Of a stretch of 64,000 nucleotides of DNA, positions 49,818 to 57,413 are shown piece by piece. Under the pieces are notes generated by a model. It did not search any database. It was not told the DNA's origin and saw only the letters and a program-made list of their open reading frames with translations. The stretch is taken from NCBI RefSeq assembly GCF_000220525.1, contig NZ_AFPK01000067.1, positions 1-64,000 on the forward strand, in the 5' to 3' direction. The stretch comes from Ochrovirga pacifica (GTDB lineage Bacteria > Bacteroidota > Bacteroidia > Flavobacteriales > Flavobacteriaceae). The position numbers and the translations under genes were made by a program. The first letter of the stretch is position 1, and each line of letters begins with the position of its first letter.

Positions 49818-51489
49818 TTTTTTATGGTTATATTTTCGTATTTTAAAGTATGAAAACTTCACCTATTTTTAAGACCTACAATCAGTCTCAAGCGTATCTT
49901 TTCCCACCAAGTTATGATGATTTTATTTCTCAAGATCATCCAGTTCGTCTGATTAATTCCATTTTAGACAGTATTGATATTAGCAGTATTGAGTTAGGAT
50001 ACAAGGGAGGCGGAACTTCGAGCTACCACCCAAGAATGTTGCTTAAGGTTATTGTGTATGCTTATTTACGCAATATCTATTCCTCTAGAAAGATAGCCCA
50101 AGCTTTGGAAGAAAATGTTCACTTTATGTGGCTTAGTGCGGGGAATCAACCCGATCATAGAACCATTAATGATTTTAGAGGAAAACGTTTAAAAGGAAAG
50201 CTGGAACCTATTTTCAACCAAGTTGTTTTGTTTTTAAATCAAGAAGGAGTTTTAAGTTTGAAAGAACTCTATATTGACGGTACTAAGATTGAGGCTAATG
50301 CCAATAAGTTTACTTTTGTTTGGGCAAAATCTATAGAGACTAACAAGGCTAAGATCGAACAACAACTCAAAGATTTATGGGCTTACGTAGAACAGGTTTA
50401 TCAGTCAGAATCGCAGGAAATCACCGCACCAGAGATCAAGGATATCTCCCCTGAAAAAGTCGTAGGAGTCATTGATAAAATCAATCAGGCTTTGGAGGGA
50501 AAATCTGTAGATAGTAAAGTAAAAAGTAAGCTCACCTATGGTAAGAAGAACTGGCCAAAAAATTTAGCTAAGTATCAAGAACAACAAGAAATTTTACAAG
50601 GAAGAGGGAGTTATAGTAAGACAGATACAGATGCCACTTTTATGAGAATGAAAGATGATTATATGAAAAATGGGCAGTTAAAACCAGGCTATAATCTACA
50701 GGTTTCTTCCAACAACCAATATATCACTGATTACAGTTTGGGACAAACTACCTCTGATACTTCTTTATTCCCAAATCATATCAAAGCTCATATAGAACAA
50801 TACAATCAAATACCTGATACAGTTACAGCAGATGCAGGTTATGGTAGCGAAGAGAATTATGAGCTATTAGAGCAAAATAACATTGATGCTTTTGTAAAGT
50901 ATCCTTATTTCCACAAAGAACAAAGAAGTAAAAAACACAGAGAAAATACATTTTTAGCAGACAATCTTTATTACAATCAACAGGAAGATTACTATGTATG
51001 CCCCATGGGACAGCATATGGAAAACATAGGAACAACCACTCAGAAAACAAAAAATGGCTACGAACAAACTCTGACCAAATACCAAGCGAAAAATTGCCAT
51101 AAATGCCCCATGAGAGGCCTGTGTCATAAGGCGAAAACGAATCGTATCATCACAAGAAATCATAACTTGATTCGACATAAACACAAAGCTAAAGAATTAC
51201 TTACTTCCGAAAAAGGTATCGAACACAGAAAACAGCGGTGTTGGGATGTAGAAGCTATCTTCGGAAATATCAAACAAAATAAAAATTACAAGAGATTTAT
51301 GTTAAGGGGACTCGAAAAAGTGCAAGTTGAAACTGGATTGATTGCATTAGCACATAATTTGAACAAATACAGCCTAAGTCAAATAGCATAAACTAAAGAA
51401 GAATCAATATTAACCCCAATTCTAAAAAAAAGAAGCTAAAACGAAAAATAAAAAGAGACTGTAAAAATTACTTTTTAGACAGCCTCTTT
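49790..51489. mobile_element. IS1182-family insertion sequence, about 1.7 kb, intact
   Basis: The ends share an imperfect inverted repeat: AAGAGGCTGTCCAAAAA on the left and, on the other strand, AAGAGGCTGTCTAAAAA on the right. The 5-base TTATA is present directly outside each end (49785-49789 and 51490-51494), a likely target duplication, though the AT richness makes the exact border uncertain by one or two bases. One transposase gene fills it. It lies 22 bp after the aldolase stop and ahead of the second VOC gene. Confidence 0.85.
49850..51391 (+). CDS. IS1182-family transposase
   Basis: 513 residues, uninterrupted. The N-terminal helix-turn-helix region (HPVRLINSILDSIDIS ... PRMLLKVIVYAYLRNIYSSRKIAQALEENVHFMWL) is typical. 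The DDE residues are Asp143 in YIDGTKIEAN, Asp328 in TADAGYGSEEN and Glu468 in DVEAIFGNIKQN. A four-cysteine knuckle (Cys384, Cys416, Cys419, Cys425) interrupts the catalytic domain, as in IS1182 members. All catalytic parts are present, so the element may still be active. Confidence 0.94.
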   Translation: MKTSPIFKTYNQSQAYLFPPSYDDFISQDHPVRLINSILDSIDISSIELGYKGGGTSSYHPRMLLKVIVYAYLRNIYSSRKIAQALEENVHFMWLSAGNQPDHRTINDFRGKRLKGKLEPIFNQVVLFLNQEGVLSLKELYIDGTKIEANANKFTFVWAKSIETNKAKIEQQLKDLWAYVEQVYQSESQEITAPEIKDISPEKVVGVIDKINQALEGKSVDSKVKSKLTYGKKNWPKNLAKYQEQQEILQGRGSYSKTDTDATFMRMKDDYMKNGQLKPGYNLQVSSNNQYITDYSLGQTTSDTSLFPNHIKAHIEQYNQIPDTVTADAGYGSEENYELLEQNNIDAFVKYPYFHKEQRSKKHRENTFLADNLYYNQQEDYYVCPMGQHMENIGTTTQKTKNGYEQTLTKYQAKNCHKCPMRGLCHKAKTNRIITRNHNLIRHKHKAKELLTSEKGIEHRKQRCWDVEAIFGNIKQNKNYKRFMLRGLEKVQVETGLIALAHNLNKYSLSQIA

Positions 51490-51491
51490 TT
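51450..51491. repeat. IS right-end hairpin
   Basis: AAAAAGAGACTGT and ACAGCCTCTTTTT pair over 12 of 13 positions around an AT-rich loop and end in five T. It mirrors the left end and may terminate the transposase transcript and insulate the downstream VOC gene. Confidence 0.7.
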
Positions 51492-51596
51492 ATACCTACT
51501 GCTTTTACAACGCTTTTCAAAAAAAGCAATTTCTTTAACATTATAGAATGGTAAAAAAAAATTCTGTAATTTATCTTGCAACAAACAAGCTATTTT

Positions 51597-52274
51597 ATGA
51601 AGTTTAAAAAACTTACGTTATATACGCAAACCTTAGAAGCCAATTTAGCGTTTTATCAACAAAACCTAGGCTTAGAAATAACACAACAAAATAAAAATTG
51701 TTTTTCGGTTCAGGTTGGGTGGACAGAGCTTGAGTTTCATCAATCGGACTTAGCACATCACTACCATTATTGTTTTTTAATTCCATCTTCTCTTTTATTT
51801 AAAGCAATGCAATGGATGGAAAACAGAGTTCCTGTATTGCGTATTGAAGAAGGTCGTAAAACACAGTTTTTTGATGCATGGAATGCAGAGTCTTTTTATT
51901 TTTATGATGGCAGTGGAAATTTGGCGGAGTGTATTGTGCATTACGATCTAAAAAGCTCTTTGTCTTATTTTGATGCTCGTAAAATTCTAGGAGTTTGTGA
52001 AATTGGACTCCCTACTACATCAATAAAAGATATACATCAACAACTTAGCACAGAAATTCAATCTAAATTTTGGAAAGGGGACTTGGTAAGATTTGGAACC
52101 CATGGAACTATAGAAGCTAAATTTTTAATCCCCAATTATACGTTAAAAAAAACGTGGTTTCCTACTTCTATGCCTGTAAATCCTAAAAATTTTATCGCAA
52201 TTATTTACCATCAAGAAAAAGAATACCAATTGCATTTTTACAACGAAAAAATTAAAACCCAAAGAATTTCTTAA
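51597..52274 (+). CDS. Two-half VOC (glyoxalase/bleomycin-resistance fold) protein
   Basis: From ATG 51597 the protein has 225 residues. The first half (KFKKLTLYTQTLEANLAFYQQNLGLEI ... GNLAECIVHY, 1-125) is a clear VOC domain; the second half (from ILGVCEIGLPTTSIKDIHQQL) is a diverged copy. Metal ligands are less evident than in the VOC protein at 39827. The start at 51576 is also in frame but less likely. It lies directly downstream of the IS and ends at a terminator, and may have been the last gene of the anhydrogalactose operon before the insertion. Substrate unknown. Confidence 0.75.
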   Translation: MKFKKLTLYTQTLEANLAFYQQNLGLEITQQNKNCFSVQVGWTELEFHQSDLAHHYHYCFLIPSSLLFKAMQWMENRVPVLRIEEGRKTQFFDAWNAESFYFYDGSGNLAECIVHYDLKSSLSYFDARKILGVCEIGLPTTSIKDIHQQLSTEIQSKFWKGDLVRFGTHGTIEAKFLIPNYTLKKTWFPTSMPVNPKNFIAIIYHQEKEYQLHFYNEKIKTQRIS

Positions 52275-52291
52275 AAAACACTATCTACAAA

Positions 52292-52322
52292 AATAGAGTT
52301 GCTATATGCAGCAACTCTATTC
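52292..52322. terminator. Terminator between the VOC and GH110 genes
   Basis: AATAGAGTTGC and GCAACTCTATT pair perfectly around TATAT/CA between convergent genes. The flanking T runs are short, so efficiency is uncertain. Confidence 0.65.
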
Positions 52323-52351
52323 TAAAAAAGGGAATATAACGATACTTAAAA

Positions 52352-54169
52352 CTACTTTTTAATTCCTTTATTTCTTTTAATCTTTACATTATTATTGTTA
52401 TCGTTTTGATGAATTTTCAAGTCCCAATCAAACCCATTAAATCTATTTTTTTCTAGCACCACATCTTCACAATAATTTAATGAAACTGCAGGCAGGGTAC
52501 TTCCTGTAGGATAGGTAGTCTGCAACTCTATTGTATTGTTTTTTACATACAAACCTTTTACAGACTTGGCGTGTATTAACAACCCGTTAAAACTTTTAAA
52601 CGTATTATTTTTTACTGTTATATTGTGATGGTATTTTTGAGCTCCCAGTTTTTGTGTTGGCAGAAACATAGGAGAAATATACAAAGGATAACCGTCTCCA
52701 GATCCGTAACCAATATTTTCAAAAACGTTATTTTTAATAGTAACATCCATTACAGCACCTGACTCATACCAAGCTTTGTTGTCTCCCTCAATTAAAATTC
52801 CATGCATCTGAGAAGAAAAATAATTGTTTTCTACTGTAACTTTTCCTTTGGTAGTAATAAGGGCAGAACGTGCTCTGTTTTCTTTAATAACGTTATTTGC
52901 CAAATACAAGTCTGGATTCCAAGTTATGTTTTCAAATGATAAAGGTCCTTCTGGAATCGTATTAGGAACTTCTGCTACTGTTAGTAAAAAACGAGTGTCA
53001 TTTATTTTTTTTACCGTAGTTACCGTAGTTTCATAAAAAGGCAGTACCGTTTCTCTAGATAACAAAGCAACCTTATCTCCTGCTTCTGCAAAAGTAATTC
53101 CGCGTTGCTGTACATGGCTAATCTCGCACAAAAACGTTTTATGGTCTATATATTTTTCTACTTTAACATAAGCTCCGTGAACATTAATTCCATCATCTAA
53201 CATATGTTGTAACAAACAATTCTCTACTTTAATCAATCCTTTACACCCTAAAAAATGGGTTGCATCTGCCCTTGTAGAAAAAAAGCGATCTTCTCTGGAA
53301 GTAACCACAAATTTGTTCAGAGTTACGTTTTCACATCTTTCGGCAATTAAAGCCATTCCTCCCGCTGCCAAAACTTTTACATTGTGAATAGTGTTGTTTT
53401 TAGAATAAGCTAGATGAATTGCCTGAGCAAACCTGTTTCCTCCCGGACTTGGTCCGTAGGTAGCAAAAACAGTTCCTATGGGTGGTGTTTTTTTGGTATA
53501 GTGGCTAAATTTAACTGTCTTTTCATTCAGTTTTTGCACCTTAGATTTTCCAAATTTTTCTTTTAAATAATAACTCCTTGTATCCCAAATAGCCGCATGT
53601 GTAGTAGCATCAAAAGCTATATTTTGTCCAATAGGATCTTGCCAGTTATAGTGGTTAAATAAAATCTGATTATCTTTTACTTCAAAACCAAACTTTCCAT
53701 TATTTACAAGTGCAACAAATGAATTTTCTTTTGGATTGTTTGCAATTACTTTTAGCTCATTTACAAAAGAATGTTCCCAATCTATCGTAAAATCCTTTAG
53801 TGTGGTATTGGTTGCATTATCTACCACAATAGGACATATTTTTCCATGAAAAAGAAAAGTAGAACCATTACCGTCTAAAGTAAAATCTGAAAACCCAAAC
53901 AAAGGAAAGGCAATAGGTTTTAAACTATTGTCATGATTGGTAACCGCTCGGTATTGTTCGTAGGCATTTTCTGGATAAAACTCGTAAGTTCCTTTAGGAA
54001 AAAACAAGGTTACTCCTGTTTTTCCTTTTAACGTTTGTAGTAACTTATTGACTTCTAAAGTTACATCTTTACCAGGCTGTATTCCGTAATCTGCAACATT
54101 AATCACTTGCGCTTTTGTTTGTAAAAACAGCAACACAAAAAACAAGCAAATCGTTTGTATTTTTTTCAT
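52352..54169 (-). CDS. GH110 exo-alpha-1,3-galactosidase
   Basis: 605 residues with a signal peptide (FFVLLFLQTKAQ) and a right-handed parallel beta-helix. The N-terminal FFPKGTYEFYPENAYEQY...TNHD is characteristic of GH110. The probable catalytic aspartates are Asp302 in TRADATHF and Asp325/Asp326 in HMLDDGINVHG. I recall the same spacing in a characterised marine GH110 (from memory, not aligned here). The known family activity is removal of terminal alpha-1,3-linked galactose, including from lambda-type carrageenan fragments. It would clear galactose units lacking the anhydro bridge. It is last in the unit GH82-like, S1 sulfatase, GH110, 107 bp after the sulfatase. Confidence 0.82.
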   Translation of the reverse strand: MKKIQTICLFFVLLFLQTKAQVINVADYGIQPGKDVTLEVNKLLQTLKGKTGVTLFFPKGTYEFYPENAYEQYRAVTNHDNSLKPIAFPLFGFSDFTLDGNGSTFLFHGKICPIVVDNATNTTLKDFTIDWEHSFVNELKVIANNPKENSFVALVNNGKFGFEVKDNQILFNHYNWQDPIGQNIAFDATTHAAIWDTRSYYLKEKFGKSKVQKLNEKTVKFSHYTKKTPPIGTVFATYGPSPGGNRFAQAIHLAYSKNNTIHNVKVLAAGGMALIAERCENVTLNKFVVTSREDRFFSTRADATHFLGCKGLIKVENCLLQHMLDDGINVHGAYVKVEKYIDHKTFLCEISHVQQRGITFAEAGDKVALLSRETVLPFYETTVTTVKKINDTRFLLTVAEVPNTIPEGPLSFENITWNPDLYLANNVIKENRARSALITTKGKVTVENNYFSSQMHGILIEGDNKAWYESGAVMDVTIKNNVFENIGYGSGDGYPLYISPMFLPTQKLGAQKYHHNITVKNNTFKSFNGLLIHAKSVKGLYVKNNTIELQTTYPTGSTLPAVSLNYCEDVVLEKNRFNGFDWDLKIHQNDNNNNVKIKRNKGIKK

Positions 54170-54276
54170 TTAACTTTTTTATAATAGTTTAACAACCAAG
54201 ACAAAACTAAAAGCTCTATCTGTTTTTCTAGTCTTTCAGCGTTCATCTTATTAGCCCTAGCGTACATTTATCCTAT

Positions 54277-55854
54277 TTAGGAGTGTTTGTCTAGTAATTG
54301 TTCAACTTGTTCTTTTATTTTTTTATTGTTGTCTCCTGAAATTTTCATGTAATTTTTTAGTTCTTTAGACAATTTTACAATCACATCAGAATACTTTTTA
54401 TCGTCTATAAAGTTTAATACCTCATCTGGGTCTGCTTCTATATCCAATAACCAAGGTTTTCCTTTACTTTGAACGCTTAATTTGTACCTACTTGTAATAG
54501 CTGCATAGTAACCCAAACGCGAAAAAGTAACATCTTTCCAATTAGCAGGTGCTTTTCCTTGAATTATAGGACTTAAATCTCTACCTGGAACTTTGGGACA
54601 ATCAACATTTAAAAGACTTAAAAAAGTAGGCATCCAGTCTGTATTGTTGGCAGCCAAATTCACTACTTTATTTCTTGGGATCAGTGGATTTTTTCCTTCT
54701 TTACCATGAGCCATTACAAAAGGAATTTTTGCCGATGCTTCGTGAATAGTTCCTTTATTTACTCTTCCATGCTCTCCTAATAAGTCTCCATGATCTGATG
54801 AAAACATTACAATGGTATTTTCTAAAATACCTTCAGTTTCTAATTTGTTTAAAATTCTTCCTACATTTTCATCAACAATCTTAACCATTCCCAAATATTG
54901 CTTGATGGAATTCTTTAATTTTTCCTGATTGTTTGTTTTGTTATCCGGACTTTGCCATTTGGGCATTTTTTCTTTGTTTTGAAAAGATTGGTAATACGTT
55001 TTGGGCAAGTTTACCTGCATGTCTTTGTATTTTACATCGTACGGAGTACGTGCAATATCTGGTGTATGTGGGTCTGGAATACTTACAACATAAAAAAACG
55101 GCTTGTCTTTGTTTTTGCCAATAAACTCTACCGCTCTATCTCCCAAAAAGTCTGTGGTAAATTTTACATTTTTAGATTTGTTATCTTGATACAAAGGCTG
55201 TCCATATTGATCTCTTCCTATCAATGTAGGTTTTTTAGAGGCATTGTAAGGGTTTCCTTCTGCATCCAATCCTTTAAACTTATCGTGTCCTCCATTAAAC
55301 ATATATCGTTTATCCTGAAAACCATACGTATCATCTGGGTGCCCAGTAGGATATGGAGACCACCATTCATCATGATCTTTATTTCCATCGGCTGATCTAC
55401 TTTCGGCCAAATGCCATTTTCCTGCATAGCCTGTAAAGTAGCCTGCTTTAGACAAAACATCAGCTATTGTTGTTACATTAGGTTTTAGATATTTACCGTC
55501 TCCTTTTTTGTTCGAATTGTTAGGGATTCCTAAAGTCATAGGATACATTCCTGTAAACATCGAAGCTCTAGATGCAGTACATACAGCTGCACTACAATAC
55601 ATCCTGTTAAAAAGAATTCCATTTTTTGCCAAAGCATCAATGTTTGGAGTTTCTACAGCAGCTTCTTTTCCCCATTGATAAGCCTGATCTGGCGACAACT
55701 GCTCTCTATAACAACTTAGGGTTCTAAAATTATGTTCATCAGTAATAATCCAAATTACATTTGTTTTTTTTGTTTGTTGAGCAAAACCACTCGTTCCCAT
55801 CAATCCAACAACAGTGCAACACATTAATGTGGTCATCCAATTTTTAATTTTCAT
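54277..55854 (-). CDS. S1-family formylglycine sulfatase
   Basis: From ATG 55854 (525 residues) the signal peptide is MKIKNWMTTLMCCTVVGLMG to GFAQQ; the upstream in-frame ATG at 55893 is less suitable. The formylglycine precursor Cys92 is in the CTASR motif of AAVCTASRASMFTG. The metal-site acid pair is in IITDEHN at the front and SDHGDLLGEHG near residue 360, with HTPDIARTP between. It removes sulfate esters from the galactan. The subfamily (S1_7, S1_19 or other carrageenan-linked groups) needs a database comparison. A formylglycine-generating enzyme is not in the window. It follows the GH82-like gene by 23 bp. Confidence 0.9.
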   Translation of the reverse strand: MKIKNWMTTLMCCTVVGLMGTSGFAQQTKKTNVIWIITDEHNFRTLSCYREQLSPDQAYQWGKEAAVETPNIDALAKNGILFNRMYCSAAVCTASRASMFTGMYPMTLGIPNNSNKKGDGKYLKPNVTTIADVLSKAGYFTGYAGKWHLAESRSADGNKDHDEWWSPYPTGHPDDTYGFQDKRYMFNGGHDKFKGLDAEGNPYNASKKPTLIGRDQYGQPLYQDNKSKNVKFTTDFLGDRAVEFIGKNKDKPFFYVVSIPDPHTPDIARTPYDVKYKDMQVNLPKTYYQSFQNKEKMPKWQSPDNKTNNQEKLKNSIKQYLGMVKIVDENVGRILNKLETEGILENTIVMFSSDHGDLLGEHGRVNKGTIHEASAKIPFVMAHGKEGKNPLIPRNKVVNLAANNTDWMPTFLSLLNVDCPKVPGRDLSPIIQGKAPANWKDVTFSRLGYYAAITSRYKLSVQSKGKPWLLDIEADPDEVLNFIDDKKYSDVIVKLSKELKNYMKISGDNNKKIKEQVEQLLDKHS

Positions 55855-55877
55855 CTGTATATTTATTTTATTTTCTA

Positions 55878-57170
55878 TTACTTCTGTTCGCAATTTTCAA
55901 TAGCCTCACTATCATCTACATACTCATAACCTGCTACAAACCCGTTGGCAATCATTGCTTTCTGATTAAAAACGACAGGATAATTTGCAGTATTTAAAAC
56001 TCCTGCTACAGAAGGGCCATAAAAACTTGTTCCTTCTTGGTCAATGGGAATTGTGCTAATTTGGCCTCTTAGTTCACAAGGCATGTATTTGTAATGTTTG
56101 GACTTTAGTTGAGCTTTGTTTCCAAAGTCTGCGTGTACATTTCTTAGCTCAACGCTTTCAAAGGTTCCATTTATCAATCCTGGAGTTGTATATTTTTTTG
56201 ACACAAATCCATCACCTATTCTTACAGCAAATCCACTACTTTTAGAATAAATATTTTGCAAGTAAACTTTACCACAATGCATTGCATGAGGAGAAATCAT
56301 AGCTGCTGCATTTCCGCTGGTACAAGAAATTTGATCACCATAAATATCAAACACTCCCCCTATTTGTAGGTTGTTCATTTGTTTTTCACCTGTTTCCAAT
56401 CGTAAGGTTACTCCTCCTTCTCCATCAATTTTTTTGAACAATACATTTTGTAACGCTTGTGCTTGCACCAATCCATAGCCGTAGTGTGCCCCCTCTGTAA
56501 CTGCATTTTTTATAACACCGTTTTTAGAAAATTTCCAATCACTATTAAACTCAGAAATTCCAAAAGTAAAAGATGAAAAAACAGTCAATTTATCTAAAAT
56601 ATGAACTCCTGATATTAGAAAATTTTCGGTATAACCAAAGCTAAATACAGCAACATTTCGATTGTCTCCAAACCTTAAATCTACCATAAACTTCTCCGTT
56701 TCAGAATCCGAAACAATACTTATGTTTTCTACTTTATCATTGTGTCTACCTATACTAAATATTTTAAAGTTTCTGGTATCACCTCTTAACGAAGGCCTTA
56801 ATACTGCTTTATGACTGATAACGATATGTACATTTGATTTTAGTTTGACTTCTGCAAAAGAATAATTTCCTTCTGGTATGATAAGTCTACCTCCTCCTAG
56901 TGAGTGAATATCATTAACAGCTATTTGAAGTAAATCGCTATCATCTGTATCAAAAGAATTGTCAACACCGTAATCTTCAACTAGATTTTTGATGACTGCA
57001 TAGGTTGAAGGGGCTTTATAAAAATCAGATTCTACAAATACTCTTTCAGATTCATTTGTAGTTGTTTGTTCTTGTTGTGCCTTTTCCTCTGGTTCAGAAG
57101 TTTCAACGGAATTTTTTGAGCATGCTAAAAAAATACAAGTACTAAAAAGTAGAAGTCCGATAGTTCTCAT
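55878..57170 (-). CDS. GH82-like iota-carrageenase, lipoprotein
   Basis: I start at ATG 57170 (430 residues), which gives a lipoprotein signal with lipobox FLAC (Cys17); the frame continues 30 codons upstream with no signal. A short acidic/Gln linker precedes a parallel beta-helix. Gln236 (GLVQAQ), Glu259 (LRLETG) and His295 (ISPHAMH) have separations of 23 and 36, the same as Gln222, Glu245 and His281 that I recall for Alteromonas iota-carrageenase. The residue matching the catalytic Asp247 is Gly261 here. iota-Carrageenase (endo-beta-1,4 cleavage, surface lipoprotein) is the best call; an inactive or altered GH82 relative or another beta-helix enzyme is possible. It is cotranscribed with the sulfatase and GH110. 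Confidence 0.68.
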   Translation of the reverse strand: MRTIGLLLFSTCIFLACSKNSVETSEPEEKAQQEQTTTNESERVFVESDFYKAPSTYAVIKNLVEDYGVDNSFDTDDSDLLQIAVNDIHSLGGGRLIIPEGNYSFAEVKLKSNVHIVISHKAVLRPSLRGDTRNFKIFSIGRHNDKVENISIVSDSETEKFMVDLRFGDNRNVAVFSFGYTENFLISGVHILDKLTVFSSFTFGISEFNSDWKFSKNGVIKNAVTEGAHYGYGLVQAQALQNVLFKKIDGEGGVTLRLETGEKQMNNLQIGGVFDIYGDQISCTSGNAAAMISPHAMHCGKVYLQNIYSKSSGFAVRIGDGFVSKKYTTPGLINGTFESVELRNVHADFGNKAQLKSKHYKYMPCELRGQISTIPIDQEGTSFYGPSVAGVLNTANYPVVFNQKAMIANGFVAGYEYVDDSEAIENCEQK

Positions 57171-57194
57171 GTTTTTGTTGTTTTTATCAATCAT

Positions 57195-57202
57195 CAAAAC
57201 TA
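57195..57202 (-). promoter_or_regulatory. Possible promoter -7 element of the GH82-sulfatase-GH110 unit
   Basis: The minus strand reads TAGTTTTG, matching TAnnTTTG, 25 bases before the lipoprotein ATG. No TTG at the -33 distance was found. Confidence 0.3.
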
Positions 57203-57355
57203 CAAGGACATCAGAAAAAAGGTGTCTTATGGAATTTATTATTTGTACGCTGGGGTACAATTTTTAATTCTTTCTATCAATTTATTTCCTTTTTTAACTT
57301 CTAACCTCTCAAAATCTACCAGTTATATTCAAATAAAACCAATTTATTTTATGCA

Positions 57356-57393
57356 CAAAAAAAAGCCCTCTTGTTTTGTATAAGAGGACTTTG
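57356..57393 (-). terminator. Terminator after the second GH2 gene
   Basis: On the minus strand AAAGTCCTCTT pairs with AAGAGGGCTTT (one mismatch) and ends in eight T, about 20 bp after the GH2 stop. It separates the GH-A/FN3/GH2 unit from the GH82/sulfatase/GH110 unit. Confidence 0.8.
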
Positions 57394-57413
57394 GGTATAA
57401 TTGTTTTTTTTTG

